DNA from: Acholeplasmataceae bacterium
Lineage (GTDB): Bacteria > Bacillota > Negativicutes > Acidaminococcales > Acidaminococcaceae
DNA: 8,441 bases
Reading direction: 5' to 3'
NCBI GenBank assembly: GCA_012719555.1
Contig: JAAYAE010000132.1
Coordinates: 1-8,441 of the forward strand
Shown here: piece by piece, positions 1 through 6,672 of the stretch
Numbering within the stretch: position 1 is the first letter of the stretch
Layout of the letters: each line of letters begins with the position of its first letter
The notes under the pieces: generated by a model
What the model saw: only the letters and a program-made list of their open reading frames with translations
What the model was told of the DNA's origin: nothing
Database searches by the model: none
Program-made: the position numbers and the translations under genes

Positions 1-23
1 GGTTCTCTGTCAAATGTTGGGGT
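1..23 (+). repeat. IS terminal inverted repeat, left end
   Basis: Read inward, this end is GGTTCT, five non-matching bases, then AAATGTTGGGGT. The other end (1370-1392, read on the minus strand) has the same GGTTCT and AAATGTTGGGGT blocks at the same spacing, so 18 of 23 positions match. The window starts on the first base of this repeat, so one or more extra outer bases cannot be excluded. Confidence 0.88.
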
Positions 24-46
24 GACTCCCTAAAATGTTCACTCAG

Positions 47-78
47 TGAGGATTGTCTTTACAGACAATCCTCATTTT
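47..78 (+). terminator. hairpin terminator facing into the IS from the left
   Basis: A perfect 12-bp stem (47-58 with 63-74) closes a 4-base loop and is followed on the plus strand by TTTT (75-78) right next to the transposase stop codon. Read on the plus strand it has the form of an intrinsic terminator. It would stop transcription entering the element from the left, antisense to the transposase. On the minus strand there is no U-run after the stem, although the hairpin could still protect the 3' end of transposase mRNA. A smaller palindrome, TCACTCAGTGA at 39-49, overlaps its left arm and could compete with it. Confidence 0.6.
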
Positions 79-1257
79 CTATGCCATATACAATATTCTA
101 TTTCTTAAAATATTGAAGTTTTTAATACCAAAAGAAAGCCTTTTTACAACTTTTATCTTGTTGTTATGACCCTCAATATAGCCATTAGAGTACCGAGATA
201 TGAAACCCCTGATAATTTCTCCATTCCATTCTTTGAAGGTGGTTAAGATACTTTTAAATTCTTTCAAACCAGAACTAGCTACTAGCTCAAGCCATCTGTC
301 CAAGAAGATACGTATGCTTAAGGCATCGTGTTTCAATACTTTCCTGAAACATTCTTTCAACATGTATGCATAGCCCAAATCTTTTGCTTTCCCCAGCATT
401 GTTTCCAGCTTAATTAATTCTTCCGGTTTTAAATTTTCCTTGTTTTTGTTAATTAAATACTTGCTTCGTTTAAAATAAATACGATTATTGCCCATGGTGT
501 TTTGTATCCTTTTCCTCACCCTTTCCATAGCCCAGTTAACAAGCCTGGTAACGTGGTAACGGTCAGCGACTATCTTGGCATTGGGAAAAACGGTACGTAT
601 AACCTTGCGGAATAGTGATGAAAGATCGGTAACCACTAAATTCACTTTACAACGTTGCCTATAGGTAAAATTCTTAAAGAAATACCTGACAATATCATCA
701 GTATCTCTTTTGGGCAGTATGTCTAAAGGCCTTTTTGCAACGGGGTCAACGACAGCGACCTGATATTTATGACCCTGAGCATTGCCCTTAAACTCATCTA
801 TGGAAAGCACTTCTGGAAGATTAGCGGGGCACGGCACGGAAATCATAGAGAAATAGCGAATGACGGTGGTTATAGAGACACGGTAGCGGGCAGCGATATC
901 TGTAAAAGATTGCTTTTTAGCACATTCACTAACAATATGAAAAAGCTGGCTTTGGCTACGGCGCTGGTATTTAGATGAGAGAGAAGCTTTTTCGTAAAAA
1001 GATTTGTGGCAATTAGGACAATAATACCGTCTTTTATTGACCAAAGCAAAAGTATCCTTGTCGTTTATTGAATCCAATTTCACTTTTTGTAGGTGGTAAT
1101 CCTTAATCTTATTAGTAGTGTGGCAGCAATTTGGACAAATATGGGATTTCCTTTTAAATTCGATGTAGATTAGGAAAGAATCTTCTAGGATTTCTAAATC
1201 TTTCACAGAACCCTCTTCCAAAGCGTAGAGTTTTTCGATATAATTTGTCGTAGGCAT
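79..1257 (-). CDS. ISL3-family DDE transposase
   Basis: This gene encodes a 392-residue transposase that would cut and rejoin the ends of its own element. An N-terminal zinc-binding region has CxxC pairs at C41/C44 and C80/C83, as in the zf-ISL3 domain. A helix-turn-helix follows at about residues 115-136. The DDE catalytic domain then has candidate acidic residues D154 (in SIDEF), D211 (in VVTDLSS) and E362 (in GYIEGHNNKIK), all in the expected family contexts. The length is a little under the roughly 400-440 residues common in ISL3 proteins, but both ends look natural and no catalytic residue is missing. The ATG start is preceded by an AGAAGGG ribosome binding site about 11 bases upstream, a rather long spacing. 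That site lies in one arm of an inverted repeat that probably limits translation. The gene fills most of the IS. Confidence 0.93.
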   Translation of the reverse strand: MPTTNYIEKLYALEEGSVKDLEILEDSFLIYIEFKRKSHICPNCCHTTNKIKDYHLQKVKLDSINDKDTFALVNKRRYYCPNCHKSFYEKASLSSKYQRRSQSQLFHIVSECAKKQSFTDIAARYRVSITTVIRYFSMISVPCPANLPEVLSIDEFKGNAQGHKYQVAVVDPVAKRPLDILPKRDTDDIVRYFFKNFTYRQRCKVNLVVTDLSSLFRKVIRTVFPNAKIVADRYHVTRLVNWAMERVRKRIQNTMGNNRIYFKRSKYLINKNKENLKPEELIKLETMLGKAKDLGYAYMLKECFRKVLKHDALSIRIFLDRWLELVASSGLKEFKSILTTFKEWNGEIIRGFISRYSNGYIEGHNNKIKVVKRLSFGIKNFNILRNRILYMA

Positions 1258-1260
1258 AGT

Positions 1261-1313
1261 ATGTTCATCCCTTCTGTGTTAGTGTGGTAACTTATATTGT
1301 AATGGATGAACAT
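1261..1313 (-). promoter_or_regulatory. inverted repeat that can hide the transposase ribosome binding site
   Basis: Two perfectly complementary 10-base arms (1261-1270 and 1304-1313) are separated by 33 bases. In minus-strand RNA the downstream arm is GGATGAACAT, which overlaps the end of the AGAAGGG ribosome binding site and lies 4 bases before the AUG. The upstream arm lies inside the predicted transposase promoter spacer. Only transcripts that begin outside the IS would therefore carry both arms and fold. The arms are seen in the sequence. The regulatory role is inferred from comparable arrangements known in IS10 and IS50. Confidence 0.6.
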
Positions 1314-1324
1314 TATTATGCCTA
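1296..1324 (-). promoter_or_regulatory. predicted transposase promoter
   Basis: On the minus strand, a TAGGCA -35 box (1319-1324; four of six matches to TTGACA) is followed after 17 bases by a TACAAT -10 box (1296-1301; five of six). The predicted start site, near 1289, gives a leader of about 30 nt before the transposase ATG. The promoter is of middling strength by eye, as usual for transposase promoters. Confidence 0.5.
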
Positions 1325-1334
1325 TTATTTTATG

Positions 1335-1374
1335 AAAAAAGGGGTAGGACAGACTAGAATGTCTGTCCTACCCC
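1335..1374 (-). terminator. intrinsic terminator at the right end of the IS
   Basis: A perfect 14-bp GC-rich stem (1341-1354 with 1361-1374) closes a 6-base loop and is followed on the minus strand by six Ts (1340 down to 1335). The outer five bases of the stem belong to the right terminal inverted repeat (1370-1374). It faces leftward, so it would stop transcription leaking past the dnaB terminator before it reaches the transposase gene. Confidence 0.8.
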
Positions 1375-1392
1375 AACATTTATTATAGAACC
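1370..1392 (-). repeat. IS terminal inverted repeat, right end
   Basis: Read on the minus strand, it starts GGTTCT and, after five bases, continues AAATGTTGGGGT, matching the left end at 1-23. Its inner end overlaps the terminator hairpin at 1341-1374. The bases just outside (1393-1400) are the candidate target-site duplication. Confidence 0.88.
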
Positions 1393-1394
1393 AT

Positions 1395-1443
1395 AAAAAT
1401 GCGTTGCTAATGTTATTTCACTAAACATTAGCAACGCATTTTT
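1395..1443 (-). terminator. dnaB operon terminator, probably bidirectional
   Basis: A perfect 20-bp inverted repeat (1395-1414 with 1424-1443) closes a 9-base loop. It begins 9 bases after the dnaB stop codon. The core is GCGTTGCTAATG, and the stem ends in A5/T5, so either strand places a T-run after a GC-containing stem. It should end the yybS-gdpP-rplI-dnaB transcript. The right end of the IS lies only 2 bp beyond it. Confidence 0.92.
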
Positions 1444-1452
1444 CAAAACTTT

Positions 1453-2787
1453 TTATTCTTCTTGATGTTTACTTAAATTCAAGAAACAAGTAATGTCTTT
1501 TTGGAAGAAAAGTTCTACTGTCCCTACCGGGCCATTACGATGTTTAGCAATAATAAATTCCGTAATGTTTTTCTTCTCTGTTTCCGGATTATAATAATCT
1601 TCACGATAAATGAAGGCTACTATATCCGCATCCTGTTCCAAAGCGCCGGACTCACGCAAATCGCTTAGCATAGGGCGCTTAATAGTACGACTTTCAACGC
1701 TGCGGCTAAGCTGTGATAAAGCAATAACCGGAACGTTTAACTCTCTAGCCAAACTTTTCAGCGAGCGGGAGATATCCGACATTTCCTGCTGTCTATTGTC
1801 ACTGCTGCGCTTACCGCTACCCTGCATCAACTGCAAATAATCGACAATTATTAAATCCAATCCATGTTCATGTTGTAATCTTCTAGCCTTGGTACGCATT
1901 TCCATAGCCGTAATACCGGGGGTATCATCCATAAATATTTTTGCTTGGCTAAGACGATCGGCAGCTTTCATTAATTCCGGCCAATCCTTATCACTTAATT
2001 GTCCTACCCGCAAACGGGAAGAATCTATATGAGCTTCAGCACAAAGCATCCTCTGTGTCAACTGCTCCTGACTCATTTCCAGAGAGAAAAATGCCACAGA
2101 ACCTTTTCCTCTAATAGCTATGTTCTGCATTATATTAAGCACCAAAGTAGATTTTCCCATACTAGGACGAGCTGCTATGATAATCAAATCAGAATCTTGT
2201 AAACCTGATGTAAGATTATCAAAATCAGTAAATCCTGTTGGTAAACCTGTAAAGGCCTCCTTGGAATCATATAGCATTTCAATGCGCCCCACTGCAGAAG
2301 TAACGGCATCCTTAATAGGAACAAAGGCTGCCGTACTTTTACGGTTGGCCACTGCTAATATTTTTTGTTCAGCCACATCAATAGTATTAGAAATTTCTTC
2401 CTCGTCTTCATAACCTGTAGAAGCAATTTCGGTAGCGGCACTAATGAGCTGGCGGCGCAAGGCTTTTTCTTCAACAATTTTTGCATGATAAATTACATTG
2501 GCTGCTGTGGGAACAGCATTACTAAGTGCTGTAATTGTGGCAGTTCCGCCAATTTCATCTAGTTTCCCACTGCTTTTAAGTTGCTCAGTGACGGTAACCA
2601 GATCTACAGCCTCATTTTTATTATACAAAGCTAAGATAGCTTCATAAATAACCCGGTTGTCTTGACGATAAAAATCTTCCGGGCGCAAAATCTCACTAGT
2701 TTTAGCTATAGCTTCCTTATCAATAAGCATAGCTCCTATAACACTTTGTTCTGCCTCAATATTTTGAGGCGGTATACGATCAATCAT
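1453..2787 (-). CDS. dnaB: replicative DNA helicase DnaB
   Basis: This is the hexameric 5'-to-3' helicase that unwinds DNA at the replication fork and works with primase (DnaG) and the clamp loader. At 444 residues it is a normal length. The N-terminal domain (about 1-150, beginning PPQNIEAEQSVIGAML) is followed by a RecA-like ATPase domain. That domain has a Walker A motif ARPSMGKST at 206-214, the SLEMS motif at 235-239, Walker B with D316 in IIVDYLQLM, the DLRESGALEQDAD motif at 376-388, and an arginine-finger motif KHRNGP at 415-420. No intein interrupts the ATPase motifs. The ATG lies 1 base after the rplI stop codon. Its AGAGGAAG ribosome binding site (2794-2801) lies inside the end of rplI, so translation of the two is probably coupled. 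It is the last gene of its operon. The B. subtilis equivalent is called dnaC. Confidence 0.98.
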   Translation of the reverse strand: MIDRIPPQNIEAEQSVIGAMLIDKEAIAKTSEILRPEDFYRQDNRVIYEAILALYNKNEAVDLVTVTEQLKSSGKLDEIGGTATITALSNAVPTAANVIYHAKIVEEKALRRQLISAATEIASTGYEDEEEISNTIDVAEQKILAVANRKSTAAFVPIKDAVTSAVGRIEMLYDSKEAFTGLPTGFTDFDNLTSGLQDSDLIIIAARPSMGKSTLVLNIMQNIAIRGKGSVAFFSLEMSQEQLTQRMLCAEAHIDSSRLRVGQLSDKDWPELMKAADRLSQAKIFMDDTPGITAMEMRTKARRLQHEHGLDLIIVDYLQLMQGSGKRSSDNRQQEMSDISRSLKSLARELNVPVIALSQLSRSVESRTIKRPMLSDLRESGALEQDADIVAFIYREDYYNPETEKKNITEFIIAKHRNGPVGTVELFFQKDITCFLNLSKHQEE

Positions 2788-2788
2788 G

Positions 2789-3238
2789 TTATACTTCCTC
2801 TACTTCAACCACAAACTTTGCGGAAATCTCCGGATGTAATTTAGCAATAGCCGTATAATGCCCAGCACTTTTAATTGGTGCCGTAAGTTCTATTTTTCTT
2901 CTATCTACGCCTTCCAATTGAGTTTGAGCAATCAAAGCTTCTGCAACATCCTTAGACGCTATGGATCCGAACATCTTTCCCTTGGCTCCAACTTTTACAG
3001 TCATCTTTACCACTACTTTTTCCAGCTGTGCAGCTAAAACAATTGCTTCGTCTCTTTTTTGAGCCGCCCTATGGGCTGCAACTTCCAGGCTTTGTTTAGC
3101 CAAATTCAAATTAGCAGGGCTAGCTTCCTTTGCCAACCCTTTGGGCAACAAATAATTACGGCCATAACCTTCTGCCGTTTCTACAATTTCGCCTTTTTTA
3201 CCTAGTTTTTTAACGTCCTGTAGTAATATTATTTTCAT
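2789..3238 (-). CDS. rplI: 50S ribosomal protein L9
   Basis: L9 binds 23S rRNA near the base of the L1 stalk and helps maintain reading frame. The 149-residue protein has the family's usual length and two-lobed plan. The N-terminal RNA-binding lobe (MKIILLQDVKKLGKKGEIVE, with the GYGRNYLLPKGLA motif at about 24-36) is joined by a long charged helix to a C-terminal lobe containing GAKGKMFGSIASKDVAEAL. The ATG lies inside the 3' end of gdpP, giving a 29-nt overlap in a different frame. Its AGAGGAG ribosome binding site is also within gdpP, so L9 synthesis may be coupled to translation of the phosphodiesterase. It is followed after a single base by dnaB. Confidence 0.98.
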   Translation of the reverse strand: MKIILLQDVKKLGKKGEIVETAEGYGRNYLLPKGLAKEASPANLNLAKQSLEVAAHRAAQKRDEAIVLAAQLEKVVVKMTVKVGAKGKMFGSIASKDVAEALIAQTQLEGVDRRKIELTAPIKSAGHYTAIAKLHPEISAKFVVEVEEV

Positions 3239-5243
3239 CTGCTTCTCGCTCCTCTAACTGTTTCTTAGCCATCGCTATTATTTTAACTTCCATCTCGTCT
3301 GCAGTTATACCTTTAACCTTAACACCAGCAACGGTTTGATGTCCGCCGCCGCCTAGTTCCTCCATCATGATTTGCACGTTAATATTGCCATCACTACGAG
3401 CACTAATTCCCAGCCCATCAGGCGCTTCGCTCATAACCACACTAACATTTATATCATCCATGGTCAAAAGTTCGTCGGCCGTTTGAGCAATAATAACGGA
3501 AGTATTTTGTCCTTCCGGTGCATTTCTGTAAATCGAAATTGCCAGCCCAGGGTAAGGAATACGAGCTTGAGAAATTAATCTTGCCCTTTCCATAACAGTA
3601 GCCTGGTCGTCCTTAAATAACTGTGATACAACTCCGGGATCTGCACCACTGCGTCTTAAAAAAGCAGCCGCTTCAAAGGTACGTTCTCCGGTTTGCACAG
3701 CAAAGTTTTTTGTGTCTACTAAAATACCTGCATACAAGGCAGAAGCTTCCAAGGTCGTAAATTCCATGGTATCATCAAAATAGTGTAACATTTCTGTTAC
3801 TAATTCACTTGTAGAAGAAGATGCCGGTTCCATGTAAAACAAAATAGCATTTTTTATCGCATCTTCGCTACGACGATGGTGATCAATAATTACCCGACGC
3901 TCAATGGCTTTTAAAACCTTTTGTGATGCAGATAACATTGGCCTATGATGATCAACCAAAATTAAAAGACTGTTAGTGGTAATATGCTCCATGGCTTGAT
4001 CTTCATTAACTAAAACTGCAGCATAAGCTTGATCTGTTTCTGTGGCAAGGTCTTCCATGCGTTCTAGGGAGGTACCTTGTCCACTTGTAACAATATATGT
4101 CTCTTTATGAAAAGACATTGCCATTTTAGCGACGCCCAAAGAGGCCCCAATGGCATCATAATCTTCATTAACATGACCCATAACAAAAACTTTATCTGCA
4201 TTTATCATAAGTTCATGGATAGCCTGGGACACAACCCTAGCTCTAACTCTAGTGCTTTTAGCCTGTACCGAACTTTTGGCACCAAAAAATAACATTTCAC
4301 CACCAATGGAAACTACTGCTTGATCGCCACCACGACCCAAGGCCAAATCCAGCCCTGACTGGGCTTTTTGGCTAAGCCCTAGCAAACCACGTTCATCGCT
4401 AGCAACTCCCATACTAATAGTTGGTGGTATTTTATTTCCAACCTTAATTTCGCGCACTCTATCTAACACATCAAACTTGCGAGCAATAGTCTCTTCTAAA
4501 GCTTTCCTGCTAATACTAACCATATACAAATCATCGGCATAACGCAAAAATACACCTTGCATTTCTTCTGCCCACTGTCCAATAGCTTTTGTGACTTCAA
4601 CAGCCAAATTAGCTCTGATACTTTCATTGAGTCCCTTCATGACATCATTAAAATTATCAAATTGCAAATAAGCAAAACAAACTTTTTCTGCTTCATATCT
4701 TTTTCTTTGCCGCTCACGGTCAGTAATATCTATCAAATAAATTACTATACCGGTATCGTGTTCCCCGTCGGCAGATGTTTGAATACGACGCACTAACATA
4801 TTAAAAGAACGATCAGCAATTTTGATTTGCTTTTCTGAGTCTTTCAACGAAATAGTAGCAAAATTATTCTCCGGCGGTGGCAACACCTGACTCATAGAAT
4901 CGCCTTCATCAGCTTTTCCACCCACCCAGGTTGCAAACAACTCATTTTTCCATTGCAAATGTCCCTCTTTGTCAAAAACGGCAATGCCTACAGGTATTCT
5001 CTGTACAGCATAATTGTTTGCTCGCTCAATATTGCGTACTACAGTATCTAAGTAGTGATTTAACCAAGCTTCTTTAATCCGGGAATTTCTCTGGCTAAAA
5101 TAATACACTATTAGTAATACAATAAACCCAACAAAAGCAAAAACCAAATCGCCTTTAAATATCCCGAAAAGTACAGCAACAGAGCCTAAAATGCCAATTA
5201 CCATACGTAGATTGTCCCAAAATCTCTTACTTACCTTCTCCAT
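3210..5243 (-). CDS. gdpP: cyclic-di-AMP phosphodiesterase GdpP (YybT family)
   Basis: GdpP is a membrane-bound enzyme that hydrolyses cyclic di-AMP to pApA and so affects potassium and osmotic balance and cell-wall stress. The 677-residue protein has two hydrophobic segments (about 13-30 and 33-49), a PAS domain (about 78-172), a degenerate GGDEF domain (about 185-315, with RYADD at 234-238 instead of GGDEF) and a DHH/DHHA1 phosphoesterase module. Likely metal ligands are H357, D361 and D363 (GHVNEDYDAIGAS), D431 in a first DHH triplet, H455 in the second (DHHRR, 454-458), and D510 (LVDTKNF). The GGGGHQTVAG substrate-binding loop is at 631-640. All expected catalytic residues are present, so the enzyme should be active. 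The ATG is preceded by a good GAGGAGT site. It lies 14 bases after yybS and overlaps rplI by 29 nt, the usual Firmicutes neighbourhood. The role of the PAS domain (heme binding in B. subtilis) is known for the family and not shown here. Confidence 0.97.
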   Translation of the reverse strand: MEKVSKRFWDNLRMVIGILGSVAVLFGIFKGDLVFAFVGFIVLLIVYYFSQRNSRIKEAWLNHYLDTVVRNIERANNYAVQRIPVGIAVFDKEGHLQWKNELFATWVGGKADEGDSMSQVLPPPENNFATISLKDSEKQIKIADRSFNMLVRRIQTSADGEHDTGIVIYLIDITDRERQRKRYEAEKVCFAYLQFDNFNDVMKGLNESIRANLAVEVTKAIGQWAEEMQGVFLRYADDLYMVSISRKALEETIARKFDVLDRVREIKVGNKIPPTISMGVASDERGLLGLSQKAQSGLDLALGRGGDQAVVSIGGEMLFFGAKSSVQAKSTRVRARVVSQAIHELMINADKVFVMGHVNEDYDAIGASLGVAKMAMSFHKETYIVTSGQGTSLERMEDLATETDQAYAAVLVNEDQAMEHITTNSLLILVDHHRPMLSASQKVLKAIERRVIIDHHRRSEDAIKNAILFYMEPASSSTSELVTEMLHYFDDTMEFTTLEASALYAGILVDTKNFAVQTGERTFEAAAFLRRSGADPGVVSQLFKDDQATVMERARLISQARIPYPGLAISIYRNAPEGQNTSVIIAQTADELLTMDDINVSVVMSEAPDGLGISARSDGNINVQIMMEELGGGGHQTVAGVKVKGITADEMEVKIIAMAKKQLEEREADENNITTGR

Positions 5244-5257
5244 AACTACTCCTCATT

Positions 5258-6226
5258 TCACTGTACGTCGTTCTTGGTTTTAGGCTTACGATGGCGGAAA
5301 TCAAACACTAAATCATAAGCGCCCAATAATACTGCTATTTGAGAAATAAATTGGCTAATAAAAATAATAGCAAAGCATGCAGAAAACCACCAACGTGGTT
5401 TTCCCTTAGTTTCAATATACCAATAAATTAGCGCTAAAGCCTGAACAATCAACAGTACATTGCTAAAAACGAAAAGATTAAAGGCAAACTGATAAACCGG
5501 ATGCTCCTGCCTAGTGTTAAATTGCATTAATAAAATAATCGATAACCCATAAGGAAGTAAAGTATAACGAGGCATACTCCACTGAGCAAAGGGTGGAAAC
5601 CATGGATAATAATCCCCTAATTTGCTTAAAATCTTGCGGGCAGCCCAATAGTTAACAAACACGGTAAAGGGAGCCACCATAATAAAAGCTACCGGCAAAA
5701 TCATTCGAACCATTTTCTTCATTATATCCATTTCGGTAGTAATTTGGGCAAGTTGATCAGCACCATACCCCATTTGCCGATAAAAATCTATGGACATGGT
5801 AAACCCTTGATTCATACTATCAAGAAAGACCTCTAATACATTAATATGCATGAGAAGATACCCTATGAGCATACTAATAATAAAAGAAATGAAAGCTCCA
5901 ATTGAACTTATGAGCATCAATTTAACAGGTGACATTTGCCGACGCATACATTCACCCATGGTAAGACCGATAAGGCCAAAAACTGCAACTACAGATAACG
6001 CATGAATAGGGCTAACCAAAATAGCAGCTATAACTCCTGCTACCATAAGACACAAAAAGCTCCACTTCAAACCATTTCTTCGCCCACATAATATGATAGG
6101 CAAAGGCCAAACGAAGTTGGCTATAAGACTTAGTATTGGAACGTAAGCCCCAATGATAGTAAATACTGTAGCAATAGCGGCCAAAATACCCGACTCTACT
6201 AAGGCAGATGTTTTACGAATAACCAA
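5258..6226 (-). CDS. yybS: YybS-family (DUF2232) polytopic membrane protein
   Basis: This 322-residue, very hydrophobic protein has about eight to nine predicted membrane segments, roughly at 12-33, 34-47, 54-72, 75-92, 101-126, 174-195, 222-237, 248-270 and 280-304. It ends in a basic cytoplasmic-looking tail. A conserved-looking stretch PWFPPFAQWSMPRY lies at 208-221 before the third-last membrane segment. Length, topology and position just upstream of gdpP match the DUF2232/YybS family, whose function is not established. Some of these proteins resemble substrate-binding subunits of ECF transporters, but no transporter partner is encoded here. The start is TTG: GAGGAGG (6234-6240) sits exactly 7 bases upstream, and the nearby ATG at about 6247-6249 is out of frame. 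It is the first gene of the yybS-gdpP-rplI-dnaB unit. Confidence 0.88.
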   Translation of the reverse strand: MVIRKTSALVESGILAAIATVFTIIGAYVPILSLIANFVWPLPIILCGRRNGLKWSFLCLMVAGVIAAILVSPIHALSVVAVFGLIGLTMGECMRRQMSPVKLMLISSIGAFISFIISMLIGYLLMHINVLEVFLDSMNQGFTMSIDFYRQMGYGADQLAQITTEMDIMKKMVRMILPVAFIMVAPFTVFVNYWAARKILSKLGDYYPWFPPFAQWSMPRYTLLPYGLSIILLMQFNTRQEHPVYQFAFNLFVFSNVLLIVQALALIYWYIETKGKPRWWFSACFAIIFISQFISQIAVLLGAYDLVFDFRHRKPKTKNDVQ

Positions 6227-6240
6227 AAATAAACCTCCTC
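6227..6240 (-). promoter_or_regulatory. ribosome binding site that fixes the TTG start of yybS
   Basis: GAGGAGGT on the minus strand (6240 down to 6233) is a near-perfect match to the 16S rRNA 3' end. It is spaced 7 bases from TTG at 6226-6224. No in-frame ATG nearby has such a site, which supports TTG as the start. Confidence 0.8.
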
Positions 6241-6267
6241 AACAACATAGGTAATCAAACTTTCTTC

Positions 6268-6273
6268 ATTATA
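6268..6273 (-). promoter_or_regulatory. possible -10 box for the yybS-gdpP-rplI-dnaB operon
   Basis: A perfect TATAAT lies on the minus strand about 42 bases upstream of the yybS start and downstream of the rpsR terminator, where a promoter is expected. The hexamer 17 bases further upstream (TAGTGG) is a poor -35 box, so the promoter may be weak or activator-dependent. A second possible -10 (TAGAAT, about 6295-6300) has no better -35. Confidence 0.45.
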
Positions 6274-6370
6274 TACAGTTTAGATACGTACCACTATTCT
6301 ACTCTTTATTAGAGAAAAATGGAAGTACCTTAGCTTCTAAAAGACTGTCCCACAAACACGTCTTGTCCAT

Positions 6371-6408
6371 AAAATAAAAAAGCTTCCCCAACATTTCTGT
6401 AGGGAAGC
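6371..6408 (-). terminator. intrinsic terminator of the rpsF-ssb-rpsR operon
   Basis: On the minus strand an 8-bp stem (GCTTCCCT with GGGGAAGC, last pair G-U) continues through a short bulged segment to a GAAA tetraloop. It is followed by the T-rich tail TTTTTTATTTT (6381 down to 6371). It starts 13 bases after the rpsR stop codon. It separates the ribosomal/ssb operon from yybS. Confidence 0.92.
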
Positions 6409-6421
6409 CCTTAAATACTTA

Positions 6422-6655
6422 TCACTCAGTTGTAAATGGTAACAAAGCAACATTTCTAGCGCGTTTAATAGCGATAGTAAGTTGTCTTTGATGTTTAGCG
6501 CAAGTACCGGATATACGACGAGGCAAAATCTTACCGCGTTCAGTTAAGAACTTGTGCAATTTGCCAACTTCTTTATAATCGATATCTTGAACTTTATCTA
6601 CGCAGAAGCTACATACTTTTCTTCTTGGCTTTCTGCCTCTTTCACGTTTAATCAT
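6422..6655 (-). CDS. rpsR: 30S ribosomal protein S18
   Basis: S18 binds the central domain of 16S rRNA as a heterodimer with S6 on the platform of the small subunit. The 77-residue protein has the family's normal size, with the signature region YKEVGKLHKFLTERGKILPR and the C-terminal KRARNVALLPF. It carries C15-x2-C18 and C52-x2-H55, a potential zinc-binding set (the 'C+' form of S18). A strong AGGGAGG ribosome binding site precedes the ATG. It lies 17 bases after ssb and is the last gene before the terminator. S6, its assembly partner, is two genes upstream. Confidence 0.98.
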   Translation of the reverse strand: MIKRERGRKPRRKVCSFCVDKVQDIDYKEVGKLHKFLTERGKILPRRISGTCAKHQRQLTIAIKRARNVALLPFTTE

Positions 6656-6672
6656 TCCAAAACCTCCCTAAA

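Larger units (their letters stand above)
1..1392 (-). mobile_element. ISL3-family insertion sequence, apparently complete
   Basis: The element is bounded by imperfect terminal inverted repeats at 1-23 and 1370-1392 and contains one intact transposase gene reading right to left. Its length of 1392 bp and its single DDE transposase with an N-terminal zinc-binding domain fit the ISL3 family. ISL3 elements usually make an 8-bp target duplication. The candidate right-hand copy is 1393-1400 (ATAAAAAT), but the left copy would lie before base 1 and cannot be seen. The element also carries hairpins just inside both ends and an inverted repeat over the transposase start region. With no frameshift or truncation in the transposase and both ends present, it is probably autonomous. 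It lies directly downstream of the dnaB terminator and interrupts no gene visible here. The exact outer base is inferred from repeat matching only. Confidence 0.9.

Noticed and set aside
1453..2787. Intein or IS disruption in dnaB
   Set aside because: DnaB is a common intein host, but the Walker A, Walker B and DLRESG motifs are continuous and the length is normal. The nearby IS lies outside the gene.
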